A DNA stretch of 64,000 nucleotides, taken from assembly GCF_038502225.1 (NCBI RefSeq), contig NC_091325.1:28042880-28106879 (forward strand), in the 5' to 3' direction. The notes under the pieces were generated by a model. The model was given only the letters and a program-made list of their open reading frames with translations, had not been told where the DNA came from and searched no databases. This document shows positions 22,601 to 35,906 of this stretch, one piece after another; the stretch's first letter is position 1, and each line of letters begins with the position of its first letter. The DNA is from Cherax quadricarinatus (lineage: Eukaryota > Arthropoda > Malacostraca > Decapoda > Parastacidae). The position numbers were made by a program, and so were the translations under genes.

Positions 22601-25600
22601 ACAGCAGAGTAAAGACAGCAGAGTGAAGACAGCAGAGTGAAGACAGCAGAGGGAAGACAGCAGAGTGAAGACAGCAGAGTGAAGACAGCAGAGTGAAGAC
22701 AGCAGAGTGAAGACATCAGAGTGAAGACAGCAGAGTGAAGACAGCAGAGTGAAGACAGCAGAGTGAAGACAGCAGAGTGAAGACAGCAGAGTGAAGACAG
22801 CAGAGTGAAGACAGCAGAGTGAAGACAGCAAAGTGAAGACAGCAGAGTGAAGACATCAGAGAGAAGACAGCAGAGTGAAGACAGCAAAGTGAAGACAGCA
22901 GAGTGAAGACAGCAGAGTGAAGACAGCAGAGTGAAGACAGCAGAGTGAAGACAGCAAAGTGAGGACATCAGAGTGAAGACAGCAGAGTGAAGACAGCAGA
23001 GTGAAGACAGCAGAGGGAAGACAGCAGAGTGAAGACAGCAGAGTGAAGACAGCAGAATTAAGACATCACAGTGAAGACAGCAGACTGAAGACAGCAGACT
23101 GAAGACAGCAGAGTGAAGACAGCAAAGTGAAGACAGCAGAGGGAAGACAGCAGAGTGAAGACAGCAGAGTGAAGACAGCAGAGTGAAGACAGCAGAGTGA
23201 TGACAGCAGAGTGAAGACAGCAGAGGGAAGACAGCAGAGTGAAGACAGCAGAGTGCAGACAGCAGAGTTAAGACATCAGAGTGAAGACAGCAGAGTGAAG
23301 ACAGCAGAGGGAAGAGAGCAGAGTGAAGACAGCAGAGTGAAGACAGCAGAGTGAAGACAGCAGAGTGAAGACAGCAGAGTGAAGACAGCAGAGTGAAGAC
23401 AGCAGAGTGAAGACAGCAGAGGGAAGACTGCAGAGGGAAGACAGCAGAGTGAAGACAGCAGAGTGAAGACAGCAGAGTGAAGACAGCAGAGTGAAGACAT
23501 CACAGTGAAGACAGCAGACTGAAGACAGCAGACTGAAGACAGCAGAGTGAAGACAGCAAAGTGAAGACAGCAGAGGGAAGACAGCAGAGTGAAGACAGCA
23601 GAGTGCAGACAGCAGAGTTAAGACATCAGAGTGAAGACAGCAGAGTGAAGACAGCAGAGGGAAGAGAGCAGAGTGAAGACAGCAGAGTGAAGACAGCAGA
23701 GTGAAGACAGCAGAGTTAAGACATCACAGTGAAGACAGCAGACTGAAGACAGCAGAGTGAAGACAGCAGAGGGAAGACAGCAGAGGGAAGACAGCAGAGT
23801 GAATACAGCAGAGTGAAGACAGCAGAGTGAAGACAGCAGAGTGAAGACAGCAGAGTGAAGACAGCAGAGTGAAGACAGCAGAGTGAAGACAGCAGAGTGA
23901 AGACAGCAGAGTGAAGACAGCAGAGTGAAGACAGCAGAGGGAAGACAGCAGAGTGAAGACAGCAGAGTGAAGACAGCAGAGGGAAGACAGCAGAGTGAAG
24001 ACAGCAGAGTGAAGACAGCAGAGGGAAGACAGCAGAGTGAAGACAGCAGAGTGAAGACAGCAGAGTGAAGACAGCCGAGTGAAGACAGCAGAGTGAAGAC
24101 AGCAGAGTGAAGACAGCAGAGGGAAGACAGCAGAGTGAAGACAGCAGAGTGAAGACAGCAGAGGGAAGACAGCAGAGTGAAGACAGCAGAGTGAAGACAG
24201 CAGAGGGAAGACAGCAGAGTGAAGACATCAGAGTGAAGACAGCAGAGTGAAGACAGCAGAGTGAAGACAGCAAAGTGAAGACAGCAGAGTGAAGACATCA
24301 GAGAGAAGACAGCAGAGTGAAGACAGCAAAGTGAAGACAGCAGAGTGAAGACAGCAGAGTGAAGACAGCAAAGTGAGGACATCAGAGTGAAGACAGCAGG
24401 GTGAAGACAGCAGAGTGAAGACAGAGAGGGAAGACAGCAGAGTGAAGACAGCAGAGTGAAGACAGCAGAATTAAGACATCACAGTGAAGACAGCAGACTG
24501 AAGACAGCAGACTGAAGACAGCAGAGTGAAGACAGCAAAGTGAAGACAGCAGAGGGAAGACAGCAGAGTGAAGACAGCAGAGTGAAGACAGCAGAGTGAA
24601 GACAGCAGAGTGATGACAGCAGAGTGAAGACAGCAGAGGGAAGACAGCAGAGTGAAGACAGCAGAGTGCAGACAGCAGAGTTAAGACATCAGAGTGAAGA
24701 CAGCAGAGTGAAGACAGCAGAGGGAAGAGAGCAGAGTGAAGACAGCAGAGTGAAGACAGCAGAATGAAGACAGCAGAGTGAAGACAGCAGAGTGAAGACA
24801 GCAGAGTGAAGACAGCAGAGTGAAGACAGCAGAGGGAAGACTGCAGAGGGAAGACAGCAGAGTGAAGACAGCAGAGTGAAGACAGCAGAGTGAAGACAGC
24901 AGAGTGAAGACATCACAGTGAAGACAGCAGACTGAAGACAGCAGACTGAAGACAGCAGAGTGAAGACAGCAAAGTGAAGACAGCAGAGGGAAGACAGCAG
25001 AGTGAAGACAGCAGAGTGCAGACAGCAGAGTTAAGACATCAGAGTGAAGACAGCAGAGTGAAGACAGCAGAGGGAAGAGAGCAAAGTGAAGACAGCAGAG
25101 TGAAGACAGCAGAGTGAAGACAGCAGAGTTAAGACATCACAGTGAAGACAGCAGACTGAAGACAGCAGAGTGAAGACAGCAGAGTGAAGACAGCAGAGTG
25201 AAGACAGCAGAGTGAAGACAGCAGAGTGAAGACAGCAGAGTGAAGACAGCAGAGTGAAGACAGCAGAGTGAAGACAGCAGAGTGAAGACAGCAGAGTGAA
25301 GACAGCAGAGTGAAGACATCAGAGTGAAGACAGCAGAGTGAAGACAGCAGAGTGAAGACAGCAAAGTGAAGACAGCAGATTGAAGACATCAAAGTGAAGA
25401 CAGCAGAGTGAAGACAGCAGAGTGAAGACAGCAGAGGGAGGACAGCACAGTGAAGACAGCAGAGTGAAGACAGCAAAGTGAAGACAGCAGAGTGAGGACA
25501 GCAGAGTGAAGACGGCAGAGTGAAAACAGCAGAGTAAAGACAGCAGAGTGAAGACAGCAAATTGAAGACAGCAGAGTGAAGACATCAGAGTGAAGACATC

Positions 25601-28600
25601 AGAGTGAAGACATCAGAGTGAAGACAGCAGAGTGAAGACAGCAGAGTGAAGACAGCAGAGTGAAGACAGCAGAGTGAAGACAGCAGAGTAAAGACAGCAG
25701 AGTGAAGACAGCAGAGTGAAGACAGCAGAGTGAAGACAGCAGAGTGAAGACAGCAGAGTGAAGACAGCAGAGTGAAGACAGCAGAGTGAAGACAGCAGAG
25801 TTAAGACATCAGAGTGAAGACATCAGAGTGAAGACAGCAGACTGAAGACAGCAGAGTAAAGACAGCAGAGTGAAGACAGCAGAGTGAAGACAGCAGAGGG
25901 AAGACAGCAGAGTGAAGACAGCAGAGTGAAGACAGCAGAGTGAAGACAGCAGAGTGAAGACATCAGAGTGAAGACAGCAGAGTGAAGACAGCAGAGTGAA
26001 GACAGCAGAGTGAAGACAGCAGAGTGAAGACAGCAGAGTGAAGACAGCAGAGTGAAGACAGCAGAGTGAAGACAGCAAAGTGAAGACAGCAGAGTGAAGA
26101 CATCAGAGAGAAGACAGCAGAGTGAAGACAGCAAAGTGAAGACAGCAGAGTGAAGACAGCAGAGTGAAGACAGCAGAGTGAAGACAGCAGAGTGAAGACA
26201 GCAAAGTGAGGACATCAGAGTGAAGACAGCAGAGTGAAGACAGCAGAGTGAAGACAGCAGAGGGAAGACAGCAGAGTGAAGACAGCAGAGTGAAGACAGC
26301 AGAATTAAGACATCACAGTGAAGACAGCAGACTGAAGACAGCAGACTGAAGACAGCAGAGTGAAGACAGCAAAGTGAAGACAGCAGAGGGAAGACAGCAG
26401 AGTGAAGACATCAGAGTGAAGACAGCAGAGTGAAGACAGCAGAGTGAAGACAGCAGAGTGAAGACAGCAGAGTGAAGACAGCAGAGTGAAGACAGCAGAG
26501 GGAAGACTGCAGAGGGAAGACAGCAGAGTGAAGACAGCAGAGTGAAGACAGCAGAGTGAAGACAGCAGAGTGAAGACATCACAGTGAAGACAGCAGACTG
26601 AAGACAGCAGACTGAAGACAGCAGAGTGAAGACAGCAAAGTGAAGACAGCAGAGGGAAGACAGCAGAGTGAAGACAGCAGACTGAAGACAGCAGAGTGAA
26701 GACAGCAAAGTGAAGACAGCAGAGGGAAGACAGCAGAGTGAAGACAGCAGAGTGAAGACAGCAGAGTGAAGACAGCAGAGTGATGACAGCAGAGTGAAGA
26801 CAGCAGAGGGAAGACAGCAGAGTGAAGACAGCAGAGTGCAGACAGCAGAGTTAAGACATCAGAGTGAAGACAGCAGAGTGAAGACAGCAGAGGGAAGAGA
26901 GCAGAGTGAAGACAGCAGAGTGAAGACAGCAGAGTGAAGACAGCAGAGTGAAGACAGCAGAGTGAAGACAGCAGAGTGAAGACAGCAGAGTGAAGACAGC
27001 AGAGGGAAGACTGCAGAGGGAAGACAGCAGAGTGAAGACAGCAGAGTGAAGACAGCAGAGTGAAGACAGCAGAGTGAAGACATCACAGTGAAGACAGCAG
27101 ACTGAAGACAGCAGACTGAAGACAGCAGAGTGAAGACAGCAAAGTGAAGACAGCAGAGGGAAGACAGCAGAGTGAAGACAGCAGAGTGCAGACAGCAGAG
27201 TTAAGACATCAGAGTGAAGACAGCAGAGTGAAGACAGCAGAGGGAAGAGAGCAGAGTGAAGACAGCAGAGTGAAGACAGCAGAGTGAAGACAGCAGAGTT
27301 AAGACATCACAGTGAAGACAGCAGACTGAAGACAGCAGAGTGAAGACAGCAGAGGGAAGACAGCAGAGGGAAGACAGCAGAGTGAATACAGCAGAGTGAA
27401 GACAGCAGAGTGAAGAAACCAGAGTGAAGACAGCAGAGTGAAGACAGCAGAGTGAAGACAGCAGAGTGAAGACAGCAGAGTGAAGACAGCAGAGGGAAGA
27501 CAGCAGAGTGAAGACAGCAGAGTGAAGACAGCAGAGGGAAGACAGCAGAGTGAAGACAGCAGAGTGAAGACAGCAGAGGGAAGACAGCAGAGTGAAGACA
27601 GCAGAGTGAAGACAGCAGAGGGAAGACAGCAGAGTGAAGACAGCAGAGTGAAGACAGCAGAGTGAAGACAGCAGAGGGAAGACAGCAGAGTGAAGACAGC
27701 AGAGTGAAGACAGCAGAGGGAAGACAGCAGAGTGAAGACAGCAGAGTGAAGACAGCAGAGGGAAGACAGCAGAGTGAAGACATCAGAGTGAAGACAGCAG
27801 AGTGAAGACAGCAGAGTGAAGACAGCAAAGTGAAGACAGCAGAGTGAAGACATCAGAGAGAAGACAGCAGAGTGAAGACAGCAAAGTGAAGACAGCAGAG
27901 TGAAGACAGCAGAGTGAAGACAGCAAAGTGAGGACATCAGAGTGAAGACAGCAGGGTGAAGACAGCAGAGTGAAGACAGAGAGGGAAGACAGCAGAGTGA
28001 AGACAGCAGAGTGAAGACAGCAGAATTAAGACATCACAGTGAAGACAGCAGACTGAAGACAGCAGACTGAAGACAGCAGAGTGAAGACAGCAAAGTGAAG
28101 ACAGCAGAGGGAAGACAGCAGAGTGAAGACAGCAGAGTGAAGACAGCAGAGTGAAGACAGCAGAGTGATGACAGCAGAGTGAAGACAGCAGAGGGAAGAC
28201 AGCAGAGTGAAGACAGCAGAGTGCAGACAGCAGAGTTAAGACATCAGAGTGAAGACAGCAGAGTGAAGACAGCAGAGGGAAGAGAGCAGAGTGAAGACAG
28301 CAGAGTGAAGACAGCAGAGTGAAGACAGCAGAGTGAAGACAGCAGAGTGAAGACAGCAGAGTGAAGACAGCAGAGTGAAGACAGCAGAGGGAAGACTGCA
28401 GAGGGAAGACAGCAGAGTGAAGACAGCAGAGTGAAGACAGCAGAGTGAAGACAGCAGAGTGAAGACATCACAGTGAAGACAGCAGACTGAAGACAGCAGA
28501 CTGAAGACAGCAGACTGAAGACAGCAGAGTGAAGACAGCAGAGGGAAGACAGCAGAGTGAAGACAGCAGAGTGCAGACAGCAGAGTTAAGACATCAGAGT

Positions 28601-30904
28601 GAAGACAGCAGAGTGAAGACAGCAGAGGGAAGAGAGCAAAGTGAAGACAGCAGAGTGAAGACAGCAGAGTGAAGACAGCAGAGTTAAGACATCACAGTGA
28701 AGACAGCAGACTGAAGACAGCAGAGTGAAGACAGCAGAGTGAAGACAGCAGAGTGAAGACAGCAGAGTGAAGACAGCAGAGTGAAGACAGCAGAGTGAAG
28801 ACAGCAGAGTGAAGACAGCAGAGTGAAGACAGCAGAGTGAAGACAGCAGAGTGAAGACAGCAGAGTGAAGACATCAGAGTGAAGACAGCAGAGTGAAGAC
28901 AGCAGAGTGAAGACAGCAAAGTGAAGACAGCAGATTGAAGACATCAAAGTGAAGACAGCAGAGTGAAGACAGCAGAGTGAAGACAGCAGAGGGAGGACAG
29001 CACAGTGAAGACAGCAGAGTGAAGACAGCAAAGTGAAGACAGCAGAGTGAGGACAGCAGAGTGAAGACGGCAGAGTGAAAACAGCAGAGTAAAGACAGCA
29101 GAGTGAAGACAGCAAATTGAAGACAGCAGAGTGAAGACATCAGAGTGAAGACATCAGAGTGAAGACATCAGAGTGAAGACAGCAGAGTGAAGACAGCAGA
29201 GTGAAGACAGCAGAGTGAAGACAGCAGAGTGAAGACAGCAGAGTAAAGACAGCAGAGTGAAGACAGCAGAGTGAAGACAGCAGAGTGAAGACAGCAGAGT
29301 GAAGACAGCAGAGTGAAGACAGCAGAGTGAAGACAGCAGAGTGAAGACAGCAGAGTTAAGACATCAGAGTGAAGACATCAGAGTGAAGACAGCAGACTGA
29401 AGACAGCAGAGTAAAGACAGCAGAGTGAAGACAGCAGAGTGAAGACAGCAGAGGGAAGACAGCAGAGTGAAGACAGCAGAGTGAAGACAGCAGAGTGAAG
29501 ACAGCAGAGTGAAGACATCAGAGTGAAGACAGCAGAGTGAAGACAGCAGAGTGAAGACAGCAGAGTGAAGACACCAGAGTGAAGACAGCAGAGTGAAGAC
29601 AGCAGAGTGAAGACAGCAGAGTGAAGACAGCAAAGTGAAGACAGCAGAGTGAAGACATCAGAGAGAAGACAGCAGAGTGAAGACAGCAAAGTGAAGACAG
29701 CAGAGTGAAGACAGCAGAGTGAAGACAGCAGAGTGAAGACAGCAGAGTGAAGACAGCAAAGTGAGGACATCAGAGTGAAGACAGCAGAGTGAAGACAGCA
29801 GAGTGAAGACAGCAGAGGGAAGACAGCAGAGTGAAGACAGCAGAGTGAAGACAGCAGAATTAAGACATCACAGTGAAGACAGCAGACTGAAGACAGCAGA
29901 CTGAAGACAGCAGAGTGAAGACAGCAAAGTGAAGACAGCAGAGGGAAGACAGCAGAGTGAAGACAGCAGAGTGAAGACAGCAGAGTGAAGACAGCAGAGT
30001 GATGACAGCAGAGTGAAGACAGCAGAGGGAAGACAGCAGAGTGAAGACAGCAGAGTGCAGACAGCAGAGTTAAGACATCAGAGTGAAGACAGCAGAGTGA
30101 AGACAGCAGAGGGAAGAGAGCAGAGTGAAGACAGCAGAGTGAAGACAGCAGAGTGAAGACAGCAGAGTGAAGACAGCAGAGTGAAGACAGCAGAGTGAAG
30201 ACAGCAGAGTGAAGACAGCAGAGGGAAGACTGCAGAGGGAAGACAGCAGAGTGAAGACAGCAGAGTGAAGACAGCAGAGTGAAGACAGCAGAGTGAAGAC
30301 ATCACAGTGAAGACAGCAGACTGAAGACAGCAGACTGAAGACAGCAGAGTGAAGACAGCAAAGTGAAGACAGCAGAGGGAAGACAGCAGAGTGAAGACAG
30401 CAGAGTGCAGACAGCAGAGTTAAGACATCAGAGTGAAGACAGCAGAGTGAAGACAGCAGAGGGAAGAGAGCAGAGTGAAGACAGCAGAGTGAAGACAGCA
30501 GAGTGAAGACAGCAGAGTTAAGACATCACAGTGAAGACAGCAGACTGAAGACAGCAGAGTGAAGACAGCAGAGGGAAGACAGCAGAGGGAAGACAGCAGA
30601 GTGAATACAGCAGAGTGAAGACAGCAGAGTGAAGACAGCAGAGTGAAGACAGCATAGTGAAGACAGCAGAGTGAAGACAGCAGAGTGAAGACAGCAGAGT
30701 GAAGACAGCAGAGTGAAGACAGCAGAGTGAAGACAGCAGAGTGAAGACAGCAGAGGGAAGACAGCAGAGTGAAGACAGCAGAGTGAAGACAGCAGAGGGA
30801 AGACAGCAGAGTGAAGACAGCAGAGTGAAGACAGCAGAGGGAAGACAGCAGAGTGAAGACAGCAGAGTGAAGACAGCAGAGGGAAGACAGCAGAGTGAAG
30901 GTAA
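19677..30904. repeat. 14-bp satellite, main array with higher-order repeats
   Basis: About 11.2 kb, roughly 800 copies, of AGAGTGAAGACAGC with a limited set of point variants (GACATC, GAGGGAAG, GACTGAAG, GAGTTAAG, GCAAAG). From about 21.4 kb rightward, variants recur in fixed order. The marker GGGAAGAGAGCA appears at 21,491, 21,841, 23,311, 23,661, 24,724, 25,074, 26,894, 27,244, 28,279, 28,629, 30,113 and 30,463: always in pairs 350 bp (25 units) apart. The second member alternates between GAGAGCAAAG and GAGAGCAGAG, giving alternating A and B blocks. Minus-strand frames of up to 310 codons (repeating Ser-Leu-Cys-Cys and Ala-Val-Phe) are by-products of stop-free units and are not genes. Confidence 0.96.
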
Positions 30905-30968
30905 CAGACTAGCAAAACCCATTATAAAAAAAAAACCTGATGAGGGCGCTAAGCATGAAATTACCAGA
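30905..30968. other. junction between the 14-bp and 43-bp satellites
   Basis: About 64 bp containing an A-run (31-bp region near 30,926-30,936) and no repeat unit of either satellite. Nothing functional is recognised. Confidence 0.6.
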
Positions 30969-33746
30969 TTGATGTAAAGTTGCGAACTCCACAACACAGA
31001 ATCAACAAAGCTTGATGTAAAGTTGCGAACTCCACAACACAGAATCAACAAAGCTTGATGTAAAGTTGCGAACTCCACAACACAGAATCAACAAAGCTTG
31101 ATGTAAAGTTGCGAACTCCACAACACAGAATCAACAAAGCTTGATGTAAAGTTGCGAACTCCACAACACAGAATCAACAAAGCTTGATGTAAAGTTGCGA
31201 ACTCCACAACACAGAATCAACAAAGCTTGATGTAAAGTTGCGAACTCCACAACACAGAATCAACAAAGCTTGATGTAAAGTTGCGAACTCCACAACACAG
31301 AATCAACAAAGCTTGATGTAAAGTTGCGAACTCCACAACACAGAATCAACAAAGCTTGATGTAAAGTTGCGAACTCCACAACACAGAATCAACAAAGCTT
31401 GATGTAAAGTTGCGAACTCCACAACACAGAATCAACAAAGCTTGATGTAAAGTTGCGAACTCCACAACACAGAATCAACAAAGCTTGATGTAAAGTTGCG
31501 AACTCCACAACACAGAATCAACAAAGCTTGATGTAAAGTTGCGAACTCCACAACACAGAATCAACAAAGCTTGATGTAAAGTTGCGAACTCCACAACACA
31601 GAATCAACAAAGCTTGATGTAAAGTTGCGAACTCCACAACACAGAATCAACAAAGCTTGATGTAAAGCTGCGAACTCCACAACACAGAATCAACAAAGCT
31701 TGATGTAAAGTTGCGAACTCCACAGCACAGAATCAACAAAGCTTGATGTAAAGCTGCGAACTCCACAACACAGAATCAACAAAGCTTGATGTAAAGCTGC
31801 GAACTCCACAACACAGAATCAACAAAGCTTGATGTAAAGTTGCGAACTCCACAACACAGAATCAACAAAGCTTGATGTAAAGTTGCGAACTCCACAACAC
31901 AGAATCAACAAAGCTTGATGTAAAGTTGCGAACTCCACAACACAGAATCAACAAAGCTTGATGTAAAGTTGCGAACTCCACAACACAGAATCAACAAAGC
32001 TTGATGTAAAGTTGCGAACTCCACAACACAGAATCAACAAAGCTTGATGTAAAGCTGCGAACTCCACAACACAGAATCAACAAAGCTTGATGTAAAGTTG
32101 CGAACTCCACAACACAGAATCAACAAAGCTTGATGTAAAGTTGCGAACTCCACAACACAGAATCAACAAAGCTTGATGTAAAGCTGCGAACTCCACAACA
32201 CAGAATCAACAAAGCTTGATGTAAAGTTGCGAACTCCACAACACAGAATCAACAAAGCTTGATGTAAAGTTGCGAACTCCACAACACAGAATCAACAAAG
32301 CTTGATGTAAAGTTGCGAACTCCACAACACAGAATCAACAAAGCTTGATGTAAAGTTGCGAACTCCACAACACAGAATCAACAAAGCTTGATGCAAAGTT
32401 GCGAACTCCACAACACAGAATCAACGAAGCTTGATGTAAAGTTGCGAACTCCACAACACAGAATCAACAAAGCTTGATGTAAAGTTGCGAACTCCACAAC
32501 ACAGAATCAACAAAGCTTGATGTAAAGTTGCGAACTCCACAACACAGAATCAACAAAGCTTGATGTAAAGTTGCGAACTCCACAACACAGAATCAACAAA
32601 GCTTGATGTAAAGTTGCGAACTCCACAACACAGAATCAACAAAGCTTGATGTAAAGTTGCGAACTCCACAACACAGAATCAACAAAGCTTGATGTAAAGT
32701 TGCGAACTCCACAACAAAGAATCAACAAAGCTTGATGTAAAGCAGCGAACTCCACAACACAGAATCAACAAAGCTTGATGTAAAGCTGTGAACTCCACAA
32801 CACAGAATCAACAAAGCTTGATGTAAAGCTGCGAACTCCACAACACAGAATCAACAAAGCTTGATGTAAAGTTGCGAACTCCACAACACAGAATCAACAA
32901 AGCTTGATGTAAAGCTGCGAACTCCACAACACAGAATTAACAAAGCTTGATGTAAAGTTGCGAACTCCACTACACAGAATCAACAAAGCTTGATGTAAAG
33001 CTGCGAACTCTACAACACAGAATCAACAAAGCTTGATGTAAAGTTGCGAACTCCACAACACAGAATCAACAAAGCTTGATGTAAAGTTGCGAACTCCACA
33101 ACACAGAATCAACAAAGCTTGATGTAAAGTTGCGAACTCCACAACACAGAATCAACACAGCTTGATGTAAAGTTGCGAAGTCCACAACACAGAATCAACA
33201 AAGCTTGATGTAAAGTTGCGAACTCCACAACACAGAATCAACAAAGCTTGATGTAAAGCTGCGAATTCCACAACACAGAATCAACAAAGCTTGATGTAAA
33301 GTTGCGAACTCCACAACACAGAATCAACAAAGCTTGATGTAAAGCTGCGAACTCCACAACACAGAATCAACAAAGCTTGATGTAAAGTTGCGAACTCCAC
33401 AACACAGAATCAACAAAGCTTGATGTAAAGTTGCGAACTCCTCAACACAGAATCAACAAAGCTTGATGTAAAGCTGCGAACTCCACAACACAGAATCAAC
33501 AAAGCTTGATGTAAAGCTGCGAACCCTACAACACAGAATCAACAAAGCTTGATGTAAAGCTGCGAACTTCACAACTCAGAATCAACAAAGCTTGATGTAA
33601 AGCTGCAAACTCCACAACTCAGAATCAACAAAGCTGCGAACTCCACAATTCAGAATCAACAAAGCTTGATGTAAAGCTGCGATCTCCACAACACAGAATC
33701 AACAAAGCTTGATGTAAAGCTGCGAACTCCACAACACAGAATCAAC
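30969..33746. repeat. 43-bp satellite array, main block
   Basis: About 65 head-to-tail 43-bp units containing CTTGATGTAAAGTTGCGAAC, then TCCACAACACAGAATCAACA and AAG. Each unit joins to the next through AAGCTT (a HindIII site). Units are highly uniform on the left. Variants (AGCTGCG, single substitutions, one shortened unit) increase toward 33.5-33.7 kb, near the LINE insertion. The period is not a multiple of three and no long frame is open. Confidence 0.97.
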
Positions 33747-35904
33747 ATAAGAACATAAGAAAGAAGGAACACTGCAACAGACCTACTGACCCATGCGAAG
33801 CAGGTCCATGTCCACCCTCCCCCCAGGATTAGCCAAATGACCCACCCCCCAGGATTAGCCAAATGACCCACCTCCCAGGATTAGCCAAATGACCCATCCC
33901 CCCGGATTAGCCCAATGACCCACCCAGTCTGGTCACCTCCACTCAAGGAAGGAGCACGGCACCAGACCTAGCAGCACAAGCTAGTCAGGTCCAACTCACA
34001 CCCACCCACACCCACTCATGTATTTATCTAACCTATTTTCAAAACTACACAACGTTTTAGTCTCATTAACTCTACTCGGGAGTTTGTTCCACTCATCCAC
34101 AACTCAATTACCAAACCAGTGCTTTCCTATATCCTTCCTGAATCTGAATTTTCCATTGCTGCGAGTCCTGTCTTGGCTGGGAATTTTAAGCACGCTATTT
34201 ATATCCCCTTTATTTATTCCTGTTTTCCATTTATACGCCTCGATCATATCATCCCTAATTCTACGCCTTTTGAGAGAGTGCAGATTCATCGCCCTCGGTC
34301 TATCCTCATACGGAAGTTTTCTGATACATGGGGTCATCTTTGTCATCCTCCTCTGTACGTTTTCCATAGCATTTATATCCATTCTGTAATACGGTGACCA
34401 GAACTGAGCTGCATAATCTAAATGAGGCCTAACCAAGGATATATGGAGTTGAAGAACAACCTGAGGACTTCTATTATTTATACTTCTAGATATGAAGCCA
34501 AGAATTCTGTTAGCTTTATTGCGAACACTAATGCACTGTTGTCTTGGTTTTAGATTACTGCTAACCAGAACTCCTAAATCCTTTTCGCAATCACTAGTAT
34601 TAAGATCTTCATTATTTAGTTGATATGTGGCATGGTTATTTTCCTGTCCAACACTTAGAACTTTGCATTTGTCTATATTAAACTGCATCTGCCACTTCTC
34701 CGACCGATTCATCAGTCTATTCAAATCATCCTGGAGTGCTCTAGAGTCCTCATTAGAATGAATTGGACGGCCTATTTTGGTGCCATCAGCAAATTTGCTT
34801 ATGTCGCTATTTATTCCCTCATCTATATCGTTTATGTGAATTGTGAACAACAACGGGCCGAACACTGACCCCTGAGGAACACCGATTGTGACGTGCTCCC
34901 ATTCTGATTTCTCCCCATTTATGCAAAATCTCTGCTGCCTATTTGTCAGCCATGCCTCTATCCAGGAAAAAATTTCTCCTCCTATTCCGTGTGCCTTAAG
35001 TTTCCTCAATAGCCTCTGGTGTGGAACTCTATCGAAAGCCTTACTGAAGTCCATATACACAATATCATATTCATTACCATGATCTACCTCCTAAAACACC
35101 TTAGTGAAAAATGTTAGTAAATTTGTAAGACAGGAACGCCCCTTTGTAAAACCATGTTGAGATTCATTAATCAATCTGTGCTTCGGGAATTATTGATTCC
35201 ATAAATTTTCCCACTGTGGAGGTAAGGCTTATTGGTCTATAGTTCAAAGCCAAGGACCTGTCACCTGCCTTGTAAATAGGTATTACATTTGCCATTTTCA
35301 CTTATCAGGCACTATGCCAGTTTGTAGTGATATGTTAAAAAGATTAGCCAAAGGTATGCTAAGTTCCTCTTTACATTCCTTTAACACCCTTGCAAACAGT
35401 TCATCAGGACCTGGGGATTTGTTAGGTTTTAGTTTCTCTATTTGTCTGAGGACCATGCTACTAGTTACTGCAATCGTGCATAGTTTATTATCGTTCTGTT
35501 CTACATAATCTATTATTTCAAGAATATCGCTAGTATTTTCCTGGGTGAAAACTGAGAGGAAGTAGGTATTGAGAATTTCACACATATCCCTATCACTGTC
35601 AGTGATCTGACCAAAGTTACTCTTAAGTGGGCCAATCTTGTCCCTAATCTTACTTCTGTATACCTGAATGAACCCTTTTGGGTTAGTCTTTGAAACCCTT
35701 GCGACCATAGCCTCATAATCCCTTTTTGCTTTTTTTATTCCTTTCTTTATTTCTCTCTTTAATTGAATATATTGATTTCTAAACTGCCCATCCTCTCTTT
35801 TGATACGCCTATATATACCTCTCTTTTGACCAATGAGATGTTTTAATCTATTGTTCATCCATTTGGAATAATTTTTGTTAGATCGAACTTTGGCAACCAA
35901 GATC
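33747..35904 (-). mobile_element. 5'-truncated CR1-like LINE, family B, minus strand
   Basis: On the minus strand this holds the C-terminal two thirds of a CR1-like ORF2, a 3' UTR with about three copies of a 28-bp repeat (GGGTCATTTGGCTAATCCTGG), and a tail of TTCTTATG octamers next to the 43-bp satellite. Its protein is clearly related to, but well diverged from, family A at 35.9-40.8 kb. The 5' end stops after VRSNKN-like linker sequence, close to the start of the family A element. The exact boundary is approximate. Confidence 0.88.
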
Positions 35905-35906
35905 AC
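33996..35906 (-). pseudogene. broken family B ORF2 (reverse transcriptase)
   Basis: The N-terminal part (35,906 down to 35,298) covers the linker and the start of RT (KPNKSPGPDELFARV). Near 35,298 one base is missing where TGG AAA should follow GAT AAG, causing a frameshift. Between 35,060 and 35,100 an in-frame TAG falls just before the DIVYMDFSKAFDRVP motif. The catalytic FADD box reads FADG (GAC changed to GGC, near 34,785). A TGA replaces a codon at 34,104. These four lesions make it inactive. RT motifs that remain include GVPQGSVFGPLLF and the C-terminal CEKDLGVLVSSNLKPRQQC. Confidence 0.9.

Noticed and set aside
19600..30300. Many minus-strand Ser/Leu/Cys-rich frames (up to 310 codons)
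   Set aside because: They are translations of the 14-bp satellite in stop-free frames; overlapping frames in two registers are equally open.
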